A stretch of DNA of 64,000 nt from Hymenobacter nitidus (GTDB lineage: Bacteria; Bacteroidota; Bacteroidia; Cytophagales; Hymenobacteraceae). Below the pieces are notes generated by a model. The model was not told the origin of the DNA. It did no database searches and saw nothing but the letters and a program-made list of their open reading frames with translations. The position numbers were made by a program, and so were the translations under genes. The DNA lies in assembly GCF_020447315.1 (NCBI RefSeq), contig NZ_JAJADQ010000003.1:124001-188000 (forward strand), given 5' to 3'. Shown piece by piece: positions 53,301 to 60,779 of the stretch. Position 1 is the stretch's first letter. Every line of letters starts with the position of its first letter.

Positions 53301-53653
53301 CCGGCCTGTTGGTGGTGGCCGATAGCCTGCTGAGCATGAGCGCCTGGCCGCACACCGAGCAAAACATCCAAAAGGCTCGCCACACCAACAAGCTCCAGGA
53401 CGCCGGTTTCGTCACCCTCAACATTGACCTAGCCCAAATGGGCGTCGGGGGCAACACCAGCTGGGATGCCCAAGCCGCCCCCATCGACAAGTACCAGCTG
53501 CCCGCCAAACCCTACAGCTACAGCTTCTATCTGCTGCCCATAGCGGGTAAAAAGACAGATATCAGCACCCTGGCCCGCAAAGTCCGGTTTGGTAGCAAGC
53601 AGGGCACTGGGGAAAGCAAACCGTCTACTGTCGGCAGCACCGGCAAACTGTAG
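50219..53653 (+). CDS. Large beta-galactosidase GH2 (LacZ type with Bgal_small_N)
   Basis: A LacZ-like enzyme of 1144 residues if started at ATG 50219. Domains: sugar-binding (WEMNGYDLPIYKSAKYPF, GVSSAFKVWVNGKFLGYGEDS), two Ig-like, TIM barrel (LINGKQTYLYGVNRHDHHPTKG) with acid/base Glu528 in WSLGNESGRGPNH and nucleophile Glu621 in FFCEYAHSMGN, then the beta-galactosidase small-chain domain (YGRGPMENYIDRRYGFDAGIY). The start is uncertain: the first 27 codons lie in a palindromic element and encode a basic stretch (CRRGTPSPLRRGGRG), while GTG 50300, at the end of the element, would begin a compact signal peptide (RLLVWAFLLLFPSLLRAQ). It is likely periplasmic. The GH106 gene follows after one base. 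Confidence 0.92.
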   Translation: MMRPIDTCSAKQCRRGTPSPLRRGGRGVRLLVWAFLLLFPSLLRAQEASVYFFPGVSNPPKIYAGPEGDAWEMPQITELNRDRTRATAYSFPTEKDALLGDRSKTPRLLNLNGNWDFSFASKPSDAPKDFYKSRVSGWKQLAVPANWEMNGYDLPIYKSAKYPFRPVNPPFVPQDYNGVGSYQRTFTVPAGWQNQNVTLHFGGVSSAFKVWVNGKFLGYGEDSCLPSEFNVTPYLQAGENVVSVQVIRWSDGSYLEDQDHWRLSGIYREVLLLAEPKMRLADFHWQAKLDKQYKDAVLSIRPRLENLTGNNDLSGYQVVAQLYDKTGKAVLAQPLQRTAESIINEPYPRLDNAKFGLLETTVRNPLKWSDEAPNLYTLVLTLTDKTGAVLEAKSCKVGFRSIEFSKDNGKLLINGKQTYLYGVNRHDHHPTKGMAVSREDIREDVRTLKQFNFNCIRTSHYPNDPYFYDLCDEYGILVIDEANLETHGLGSKLSNDPAWTAAYQERSMRMALRDKNHPSIIFWSLGNESGRGPNHAAMAAWLHDFDITRPIHYEPAMGDPHVEGYIDPNDPAYPKNHAYRIQTPRDQAYVDMVSRMYPGLFTGELLANQQNGDTRPIFFCEYAHSMGNATGNMKEFWDGWRATKRVIGGCIWEFKDQGLQKRDSAGTAFYAYGGDFQEKYYDDFTIKGIVASDGKPHAAIYECKRVYQPLECTLADAGKNLIKVENRHAMKSAVDYAVALVVREDGRVVSTKPLPRLRLAAGRDTVLNLKPYLPKMKAGAEYLATISFTLPEATNWAPRGHEVASNQFALSGLAQPQTKTAKYPAVAVRDEAAAYTLSGNNFQVTIDKTTGALTSYRHRGTEQLATPLLPHFTRPLTDNDRRGWKADKKLKEWFATEPKLQNLTLDKSNPSQPSLTGTYSLIDGKTTLRVAYTVNGDGTLKVDYALMPAAGLPNIPRVGMQVGIKRAYDNISFYGRGPMENYIDRRYGFDAGIYSQPLSEFADSYVVPMEYANRTDVRWMHLADKQNTGLLVVADSLLSMSAWPHTEQNIQKARHTNKLQDAGFVTLNIDLAQMGVGGNTSWDAQAAPIDKYQLPAKPYSYSFYLLPIAGKKTDISTLARKVRFGSKQGTGESKPSTVGSTGKL

Positions 53654-53654
53654 C

Positions 53655-56600
53655 ATGAACTGTAGACTCACTTCTTCTTCCTTTACATTCGGCTTGCTGC
53701 TCAGCTTTGCCATCTGCGTGGCCAGCCAAACGGCGCAGGCGCAATCCAGCGCGGTGCCTGTTGACTTACAAGCGGCCTTCCAGAACCCACCCGAGGCGGC
53801 CAAGCCGTGGGTATTCTGGTACTGGATGAACGCGGCCGTCACGCCCGAGGGCCTCACTGCCGACCTGGAAGCCATGCGCGAAGCGGGCATCGGCGGGGCC
53901 TACCTCATGCCCATCAAGGGCGCGGAAAATCCGCCGGCCATTACCCCGCCCGCCGAGCAGCTGTCCCCGCGCTGGTGGCAGATGGTGAAGCACGCCATGA
54001 CCGAAGCCGAACGCCTCAACCTGAAACTGGCCATGCACGTCAGCGACGGGTTTGCGCTGGCCGGTGGCCCCTGGATTACGCCCGAGCTCTCGATGCAGAA
54101 GGTGGTGCACACCCAAACCCAGGTGCAGGGCGGCCGTCGCATCAGCCAGGTGCTGCTGAAAGCTGCCACCGTGCAGAACTACTACCGCGACATTGCCGTG
54201 TACGCCTACCCTACTCCTGCGGGCGCTACGACTACCACCGCTAAACCGCAGGTTACAAGCAGCATAGCGGGCACCAAGCCGGAGTTATTGGCCGTGCCAG
54301 GCAACAAGGAAGGCTTGAAAACCAGTGAGCCAGGCTGGATCCAGTACGCCTACGCGCAGCCCTTCACCTGCCGCTCCATCCGCATTCGGTCAACGGGCTA
54401 TAACTACCAGGCCAACCGCCTGCGGGTGGAAGTCAGCGCCGACGGCCGCACCTTCCGGCCCGTCGTGCAACTGACGCCACCCCGCAGCGGCTGGCAGGAC
54501 AGCAGCGCCGTGACACACGCCATTCCGGCCACTACGGCGCGGTTTTTCCGGTTTGTGTACGACCCGGCTGGCTCGGAACCGGGAGCCGAGGACCTCGACG
54601 CGGCCAAGTGGAAACAGTCGTTGAAGGTGACGGAAATCCGGTTGTCGGGTGAGGCGCGCATCAACCATTACGAAGGCAAAAATGGCGAAGTATGGCGCGT
54701 GAGTCCGCGCACCACCGCCCAGCAACTCCCCGCTTCGCTGTGCGTACCGCTCAATAAAGTCGTGAACCTGACCGGCAAGATGGACGCCAACGGCCGCCTG
54801 ACCTGGACCGCGCCGCCCGGCAACTGGACCATCCTGCGCGTGGGCCACGGCTCCACGGGCCAGATCAACACCACCGGCGGCGGGGCCCGGGGCCTGGAGT
54901 GTGACAAATTCAACCCCGCGGCCGTGCAGCTGCAGTTCGACAGCTGGTTTGGGGAAGCCGCGCGCCAGGGTGGGCCGGAACTGGCTGGTCGGGTGCTGAA
55001 AATGTTTCATGTGGACAGCTGGGAGTGCGGCTCCCAGAACTGGTCGACAAACTTTGCCACCGAGTTCCAGCAGCGCCGAGGCTACGATTTGCTGCCCTAC
55101 CTGCCGGTACTGACCGGCGTGCCCCTGGAAAGCGCCGACGTCTCGGAGCGGGTGCTGGCCGATGTGCGCCAAACCATTGCCGAGCTGGTGAACGACAAGT
55201 TCTACGTGACGCTCAAAGAGCGGGCCCACGCCCACGGCTGCACGTTTTCGGCCGAGGCCATTGCCCCCACCATGGTCAGTGACGGGCTGCTGCACTACCA
55301 GCACGCCGACGTGCCCATGGGCGAGTTCTGGCTGCGCAGCCCCACCCACGACAAGCCCAACGACATGTTCGACGCCATTTCGGGGGCGCATATCTACGGC
55401 AAGAACATCGTGCAGGCCGAGGCCTTCACCGAGCTCAAGCTGGCCTGGGATGAGCATCCGGGCATGCTCAAAGTCCTGCAGGACCGCAACTACGCGCTGG
55501 GCGTCAACCGGATGGTCTACCACGTCTTCGTGCACAACCCCTGGCTTGGCCGGCAGCCCGGCATGACGCTCAGCGGCATCGGCCTGTTTTTCCAGCGCGA
55601 CCAAACCTGGTGGCAGCCCGGCCGCGCCTGGGTCGACTACGCCCGCCGCTGCCAGGCCCTGCTGCAGCTGGGCCGCCCGGTGGTGGACGTGGCCGTGTTT
55701 ACGGGCGAAGAAACCCCACGCCGGGCCCTGCTGCCCGACCGGCTGGTCTCGACCCTGCCCGGCATCTTCGGGGAGGCCACGGTAGCCCGGGAAAGGCAGC
55801 GCATGGCCAACGTAGGGTTGCCCATGCGGGAGCAGCCGGAAAAAGTGTCGGCCTCGGCGAATATGGCCACGGCCGAGCAACTGGTTGATCCGCTGCGCGG
55901 CTACGCCTACGACTCGTTCAATAAGGACGCGCTGCTGCGCCTGGCCACCGTGCGCAACGGCCGCATTGAGCTGCCCGGCGGAGCCAGCTACGGGGTGCTG
56001 GTGGTACCCGGCGCCCACCCCATGGACCCGGACAGCACGGCCATGTCGCCGGCTGTGGCCCGGCGGCTGCGCGAGCTAGTGCAGGCCGGCGCTACCGTGC
56101 TGCTGAACCGGCGCCCCACTCACTCGCCCGAACTGCGCAACTTCCCGGCCGCCGACAAGGAAATTCAGCAATTGAGCGCGCAACTGCCCGCCTCGAATGG
56201 TCCACTGGCAGCTGCGGTGGTGACGCCGGTATCCTACGGTCAGGGCCGGGTGGTACCGGGGCCTTACCCCGCTGCCTCATTTGAGACGCTGGGGCTACCG
56301 CGCGACGTAGTAGCGACCGTGAATGGGCAGCCGACCCAAGGCCTGGCCTGGAACCACCGAGCGGGCGACGGATTCGACATCTACTTCATTTCCAACCAGC
56401 TCGACAGCGCCCGAACCATCCACTTGTCCTTACGCGTGACGGGCCGGGTGCCCGAACTCTGGGACGCGGTGAGCGGGGAAACCCGCGTGGCCGGGCAATG
56501 GCAGATGGCTGATGGTCGCACGCAGTTGCCCCTGCGGCTGGCACCCAACGGCTCGGTGTTCGTGGTGCTGCGCCAGCCAACTACCCAAACCGCCGCCCGC

Positions 56601-57116
56601 ACCGGCGCCAATTGGACCGAGGTGCAACCCCTGCAAACCCTGGCCGGCCCCTGGCAGGTGCGCTTCGATACGCGGGCCGGTGGCCCGGCTCAGCCAGTTC
56701 CCTTCCCGGAGCTGACGGATTGGAGCAAAAGCCCGGACGCGGCCATTCGGCACTATTCCGGTACGGCCGAGTACACCAAGTCTTTCCGCTGGAAGCCCAA
56801 TAAGCGCGGCCCGCAGCGCGTGTGGCTGGAGCTGGGAACAGTAGCCAACCTGGCCGACGTGCAGGTGAACGGCAAATCCTGCGGCATTGCCTGGACGGTA
56901 CCCTACCGCGTGGATATCACCGCGGCCGTGCAAAAAGGCGACAACCAGCTGCGCATCCTCGTCACCAACACCTGGGCCAACCGCCTCATTGGCGACCAGG
57001 CCCTGCCGCCCGAGCAGCGCCTGACCCACACCACCGCGCCCTCGCCGGCCGCTACCAAACCACTGTTGCCGGCTGGTTTGCTCGGGCCGGTTCGCCTCGG
57101 GGTTTCCGCTGAGTAA
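53655..57116 (+). CDS. Alpha-L-rhamnosidase family GH106
   Basis: A 1153-residue exported enzyme (signal MNCRLTSSSFTFGLLLSFAI, cut near AQAQ). The opening of GH106 is clear: LQAAFQNPPEAAKPWVFWYWMNAAVTPEGLTADLEAMREAGIGGAYLM. In the barrel, MFHVDSWECGSQNW, YDLLPYLPVLTG, and EAFTELKLAWDEHPGMLKVLQDRNYALGVNRMVYHVF (quoted in parts) match the family and hold the Glu and Asp positions used for metal-assisted catalysis. The C-terminal galactose-binding-like domain ends GIAWTVPYRVDITAAVQKGDN. GH106 enzymes act on rhamnose of rhamnogalacturonan I or II. ATG 53655 lies one base after the GH2 stop, implying coupling. Confidence 0.93.
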   Translation: MNCRLTSSSFTFGLLLSFAICVASQTAQAQSSAVPVDLQAAFQNPPEAAKPWVFWYWMNAAVTPEGLTADLEAMREAGIGGAYLMPIKGAENPPAITPPAEQLSPRWWQMVKHAMTEAERLNLKLAMHVSDGFALAGGPWITPELSMQKVVHTQTQVQGGRRISQVLLKAATVQNYYRDIAVYAYPTPAGATTTTAKPQVTSSIAGTKPELLAVPGNKEGLKTSEPGWIQYAYAQPFTCRSIRIRSTGYNYQANRLRVEVSADGRTFRPVVQLTPPRSGWQDSSAVTHAIPATTARFFRFVYDPAGSEPGAEDLDAAKWKQSLKVTEIRLSGEARINHYEGKNGEVWRVSPRTTAQQLPASLCVPLNKVVNLTGKMDANGRLTWTAPPGNWTILRVGHGSTGQINTTGGGARGLECDKFNPAAVQLQFDSWFGEAARQGGPELAGRVLKMFHVDSWECGSQNWSTNFATEFQQRRGYDLLPYLPVLTGVPLESADVSERVLADVRQTIAELVNDKFYVTLKERAHAHGCTFSAEAIAPTMVSDGLLHYQHADVPMGEFWLRSPTHDKPNDMFDAISGAHIYGKNIVQAEAFTELKLAWDEHPGMLKVLQDRNYALGVNRMVYHVFVHNPWLGRQPGMTLSGIGLFFQRDQTWWQPGRAWVDYARRCQALLQLGRPVVDVAVFTGEETPRRALLPDRLVSTLPGIFGEATVARERQRMANVGLPMREQPEKVSASANMATAEQLVDPLRGYAYDSFNKDALLRLATVRNGRIELPGGASYGVLVVPGAHPMDPDSTAMSPAVARRLRELVQAGATVLLNRRPTHSPELRNFPAADKEIQQLSAQLPASNGPLAAAVVTPVSYGQGRVVPGPYPAASFETLGLPRDVVATVNGQPTQGLAWNHRAGDGFDIYFISNQLDSARTIHLSLRVTGRVPELWDAVSGETRVAGQWQMADGRTQLPLRLAPNGSVFVVLRQPTTQTAARTGANWTEVQPLQTLAGPWQVRFDTRAGGPAQPVPFPELTDWSKSPDAAIRHYSGTAEYTKSFRWKPNKRGPQRVWLELGTVANLADVQVNGKSCGIAWTVPYRVDITAAVQKGDNQLRILVTNTWANRLIGDQALPPEQRLTHTTAPSPAATKPLLPAGLLGPVRLGVSAE

Positions 57117-57146
57117 CGCCCGCCTTTGCCTTTTATCCCCTCTGTT

Positions 57147-59198
57147 ATGGCTTCTCTTTCTTCCCGCCTGCTGCCGGCCGCCTTGCTGGCCCTGGCCGCC
57201 TTTTCTACCCCACCCGCCGCTGCCCAGGGCAAGGGCCTGGTCAATACCTCGGCCAGCCGGTATGCCCGCCTCAGCAGCGTGGATGTGGGCAGCGTGCAGT
57301 GGCAGGCGGGCAGCTTCTGGGCCGACCGGTTTGAGGTGTGCCGCCAGTCCATGCTGCCGACCATGTGGGCGCTCTACCATGACCCGGTCCGCAACCACTC
57401 TTTCCGCAACTTCGAAATTGCGGCGGGGTTGCAGAAAGGCGAGCATAAAGGCCCACCCTTCCACGACGGGGACTTCTACAAGCTGCTCGAAGCCGTGGCC
57501 GCCACCTACGCCACCACCCACGACCCGCAGCTAAATCAGATGATGGACGAGGCCATCGGCGTCATTGCCAAGTGCCAGCGGGCCGATGGCTACCTAAACA
57601 CCCAGGCTACCATCAACGCCCTGAACACGGGCAAGAGCACCGCGTTTCAGGACCGGCTCAACTTCGAGAGCTACAACCTGGGCCACCTGATGACGGCCGC
57701 CTGCGTGCACTACCGCGCCACCGGCAAAACCTCGATGCTGGACCTGGCCAAAAAGGCCACCGACTACCTCTACAACTTCTATCAACGCTCCTCGCCCGAG
57801 CTGGCCCGCAACGCCATCTGCCCCTCCCACTACATGGGCGTGGTGGAAATGTACCGCACCACGCAGGACCCGCGCTACCTGGAGCTGGCCCAGCAGCTAA
57901 TTAACATCCGCGGGCTGGCTGCCGACATTGGCACCGACGACAACCAGGACCGCCTGCCCTTCCGGCAGATGCAAAAAGCCGGGGGCCACGCCGTGCGCGC
58001 CAACTACCTCTTCGCCGGGGTAGCCGACGTGTACGCCGAAACCGGCGACGCGACCCTGCTCACGACGCTCGACAAGATGTGGGACGACGTGACCAGCCGC
58101 AAAATGTACGTCACCGGGGCCTGCGGGGCCTTGTACGACGGCGTCTCGCCCGACGGCACGGCCTACAAGCCCGACACGGTGCAGAAAATCCACCAGGCCT
58201 ACGGGCGCGACTACCAGCTGCCCAACCACACGGCCCACGGCGAAACCTGCGCCAACATCGGCAACGTGCTCTGGAACTGGCGCATGCTGCAGGTCACGGG
58301 CGAGGCCAAGTACGCCGACGTGCTCGAAACGGCCCTCCACAACAGCGTCTTGTCGGGCATCAGCCTCGACGGCACAAAGTTTCTCTACACCAACCCGCTG
58401 GCGACTTCCGCAGCCCTGCCCTTCCAGCAGCGCTGGAGCAAGGACCGCGTCGACTACATCAGCCTCTCCAACTGCTGCCCACCCAACGTGGTGCGCACCG
58501 TGGCCGAGGTGAGCAATTATTTGTACAGCGTCTCGGACAAGGGTTTGTGGCTGAACCTGTACGGCGGCAACACGCTCAGCACCACGCTCAAGGACGGCTC
58601 CCCGCTCAAGCTCCAGCAGCAAACCAACTATCCCTGGGACGGCGCTATCCAGCTCACCGTACAACAAGCCCCGACCCAGGCGTTTTCCCTGTTTCTGCGC
58701 ATTCCGGGCTGGGCGGAAGGAGCTAAACTGCTCATCAATGGCAAAACCCAGAACATGCCGCTACAGCCCGGCACGTACGCCGAAGTCAGCCGCGGCTGGC
58801 AGGTCGGTGACCGGGTGGAGCTGCAGCTGCCCATGCCCGCACGGCTGGTGGAAGCCAACCCGCTGGTGGAAGAAACCCGCAACCAGGTGGCCGTCAAGCG
58901 CGGGCCCATCGTGTACTGCCTCGAAACCCAGGACTTTCCCGCCGGCCAGCCCCTGTCGGCCCTGACTATTCCGGCCGGTACCAAGCTCACGCCTAAGCTA
59001 ATAACTGTGGAGGGCAGCCCCATGATGAGCCTAACGGGCAAGGGCGAGCTGGCCCCCGGGCCGCAGTGGACCGGGCAGCTCTACCGCACCCTCTCCGGCC
59101 GCAAGCCGACTACCGTGCCGCTCACCCTGGTGCCCTACTACGCCTGGGGCAACCGCGGCCACGCCGACATGGAAGTCTGGATTCCGCTGAGCCGGTAG
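57147..59198 (+). CDS. GH127-type glycosidase (DUF1680, beta-L-arabinofuranosidase-like)
   Basis: A 683-residue exported protein (signal MASLSSRLLPAALLALAAFS). The (alpha/alpha)6 barrel with cysteine-zinc centre typical of GH127 is visible: Glu366 and Cys368 in HGETCANIG, and Cys443-Cys444 in LSNCCPPNVVRT, matching the zinc ligands and nucleophilic Cys of the bifidobacterial enzyme HypBA1. The position equivalent to its acid/base Glu, 18 residues before the first Cys, is Gln350 (HQAYGRDYQLPN). So the protein either belongs to a subgroup with another acid or has a different activity. C-terminal beta-sandwiches contain RGPIVYCLETQD. It starts 30 bases after the GH106 stop. Confidence 0.9.
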   Translation: MASLSSRLLPAALLALAAFSTPPAAAQGKGLVNTSASRYARLSSVDVGSVQWQAGSFWADRFEVCRQSMLPTMWALYHDPVRNHSFRNFEIAAGLQKGEHKGPPFHDGDFYKLLEAVAATYATTHDPQLNQMMDEAIGVIAKCQRADGYLNTQATINALNTGKSTAFQDRLNFESYNLGHLMTAACVHYRATGKTSMLDLAKKATDYLYNFYQRSSPELARNAICPSHYMGVVEMYRTTQDPRYLELAQQLINIRGLAADIGTDDNQDRLPFRQMQKAGGHAVRANYLFAGVADVYAETGDATLLTTLDKMWDDVTSRKMYVTGACGALYDGVSPDGTAYKPDTVQKIHQAYGRDYQLPNHTAHGETCANIGNVLWNWRMLQVTGEAKYADVLETALHNSVLSGISLDGTKFLYTNPLATSAALPFQQRWSKDRVDYISLSNCCPPNVVRTVAEVSNYLYSVSDKGLWLNLYGGNTLSTTLKDGSPLKLQQQTNYPWDGAIQLTVQQAPTQAFSLFLRIPGWAEGAKLLINGKTQNMPLQPGTYAEVSRGWQVGDRVELQLPMPARLVEANPLVEETRNQVAVKRGPIVYCLETQDFPAGQPLSALTIPAGTKLTPKLITVEGSPMMSLTGKGELAPGPQWTGQLYRTLSGRKPTTVPLTLVPYYAWGNRGHADMEVWIPLSR

Positions 59199-59211
59199 TC
59201 GCCACGCATGT

Positions 59212-59318
59212 CGAGACGCAACCTTGGCTACCGGCTTCCTTCGGTTGCGTCTCGTCGTTGAACGACAACCGATGGAACGAACAACATCAGCAATGCCGGA
59301 AACGCACGGTTGCGTTTC
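59212..59318. repeat. Inverted repeats with GAGACGCAACC ends between GH127 and esterase genes
   Basis: A perfect 12-bp stem (CGAGACGCAACC, 59212-59223, with 59243-59254) and a second 8-bp hairpin (GAAACGCA, 59299-59306, with 59311-59318). The outermost arms GAGACGCAACC and GGTTGCGTTTC are also near-complementary, so the whole 107 bp behaves like a small palindromic element. It fills most of the 144-base gap inside the block. Confidence 0.6.
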
Positions 59319-59342
59319 TACACTACTTGCCCTGCTTTCCAC

Positions 59343-60779
59343 ATGAATTCCAAGTCCTTTCTGCTTTCCTGCCTCTTGCTGCTGGCCCCGGTGCTGCTGC
59401 GGGCTGAGCTGCGCCTGCCCTCCATCTTCACCGACAACATGATTTTCCAGCAGCAGGCCGAGTGCGCGGTCTGGGGCTGGGCCCGGCCGGGCGCTACCAT
59501 TACGGTGGCACCCTCCTGGGGCAAGGCCAAATACCAGACCCAAGCTGACGAGAAAGGCCACTGGAAGCTGAAAGTGAAGACCCCGGCCGCCGGCGGACCC
59601 TACACCCTGCGCTTCAGCGGCGACGCCAAGCCGCTGACCTTGCAGAACGTGCTGGTGGGCGAAGTCTGGCTGTGCACGGGGCAGTCGAACATGGAAATGC
59701 CGATGAAGGGCTTCAAGGGCCAGCCGATTCTGAACTCCAACGAGGCTATTCTTCGGTCGGCCAACAGCAACATCCGTCTCTACAACGTGCCGCGCAACTC
59801 CCGCACCGAACCCAAGCAGAACAGCAAGCCCTTCGCCTGGAAAGTGGCTGAGCCCGAGGCGGTAGCCAATTTCAGCGCCACGGCCTATTATTTCGGCCGC
59901 CTGCTGCAAGAGCAGCTCCACGTGCCTATTGGCCTGATCAACTGCAGCTACGGGGGCTCGACCATCGAGGCCTGGATGAGCGCCGAAACCCTGCGGCAGT
60001 TCGCGGGCGAAACCCTGCCGGCCACAACCGACTCCATCAAAGTCGTGAACCGCACGCCCACCACGCTCTACAACGGCATGCTGCACCCGGTGGCGGGCTT
60101 CGGCATCCGCGGGGCCTTATGGTACCAGGGCGAGTCGAACTACGAGCACCCCGACGAGTACCCGGCCCGGCTGCAGGCCCTGGTGAAGCAGTGGCGCGCG
60201 GAGTGGGGCATGGGAGAATTCCCCTTCTACTACGCCCAGATTGCGCCCTACAACTACGCCCAGCTGCCGCCCTACAACAAGGGCGTCAAGTTCAACTCGG
60301 CCTTCCTGCGCGACGCCCAGCGCAAGGCTGAAAGCCAGATTCCCAACGCGGCCATGGCCGTGCTGCTCGACGTGGGCGAGGAAAATTCGATTCACCCCAT
60401 GCGTAAGGAGCCCGGCGGGCAGCGCTTGGCCCTGCTGGCCCTGGCCAAGACCTACGGCCGTAAGGGCTTCGGGGCGGTGAGTCCGGCCTACGAGTCGCTG
60501 GAAGTGAAAGACGGCGCGGCCCTGGTCAAATTTCGCGACGCGCCCAACGGCCTGACTTCGTTTGGGGAGGCGCTAGCGGGCTTCGAAGTGGCTGGAGCCG
60601 ACCAGAAGTTTTACCCCGCCAAGGCCAGCATCAGCGGCAGCGTCATCACCGTGGCGGCCGAGGCGGTGAAGGTGCCCGTGGCCGTGCGCTACGCCTTCCA
60701 GGACTTCACCCGGGCCACGCTCTTCAGCACCGAAGGCCTGCCCGTGTCCTCGTTCCGCACCGACGACTGGCAGCAATGA
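59343..60779 (+). CDS. Sialate O-acetylesterase family SGNH esterase
   Basis: A 478-residue exported esterase (signal MNSKSFLLSCLLLLAPVLLRA). It shows the SASA/SGNH layout: N-terminal beta-sandwich (LPSIFTDNMIFQQQAECAVWGWARPG), nucleophilic Ser in WLCTGQSNMEMPM, the oxyanion region GLINCSYGGSTIEAWMS, GALWYQGESNYEHP, and the Asp/Glu-His block ENSIHPMRKEPGGQRLA with the catalytic His. A C-terminal beta-sandwich ends the protein. In a pectin block the likely task is to remove acetyl groups from galacturonic acid or side-chain sugars rather than from sialic acid (inference). Its stop overlaps the next start by four bases (ATGA). Confidence 0.93.
   Translation: MNSKSFLLSCLLLLAPVLLRAELRLPSIFTDNMIFQQQAECAVWGWARPGATITVAPSWGKAKYQTQADEKGHWKLKVKTPAAGGPYTLRFSGDAKPLTLQNVLVGEVWLCTGQSNMEMPMKGFKGQPILNSNEAILRSANSNIRLYNVPRNSRTEPKQNSKPFAWKVAEPEAVANFSATAYYFGRLLQEQLHVPIGLINCSYGGSTIEAWMSAETLRQFAGETLPATTDSIKVVNRTPTTLYNGMLHPVAGFGIRGALWYQGESNYEHPDEYPARLQALVKQWRAEWGMGEFPFYYAQIAPYNYAQLPPYNKGVKFNSAFLRDAQRKAESQIPNAAMAVLLDVGEENSIHPMRKEPGGQRLALLALAKTYGRKGFGAVSPAYESLEVKDGAALVKFRDAPNGLTSFGEALAGFEVAGADQKFYPAKASISGSVITVAAEAVKVPVAVRYAFQDFTRATLFSTEGLPVSSFRTDDWQQ

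Noticed and set aside
54390..56018. Minus-strand frame of 542 codons opposite the GH106 gene
   Set aside because: It is antisense to a clear GH106 coding region, and its Gly/Val/His/Gln-rich composition is typical of GC shadows.
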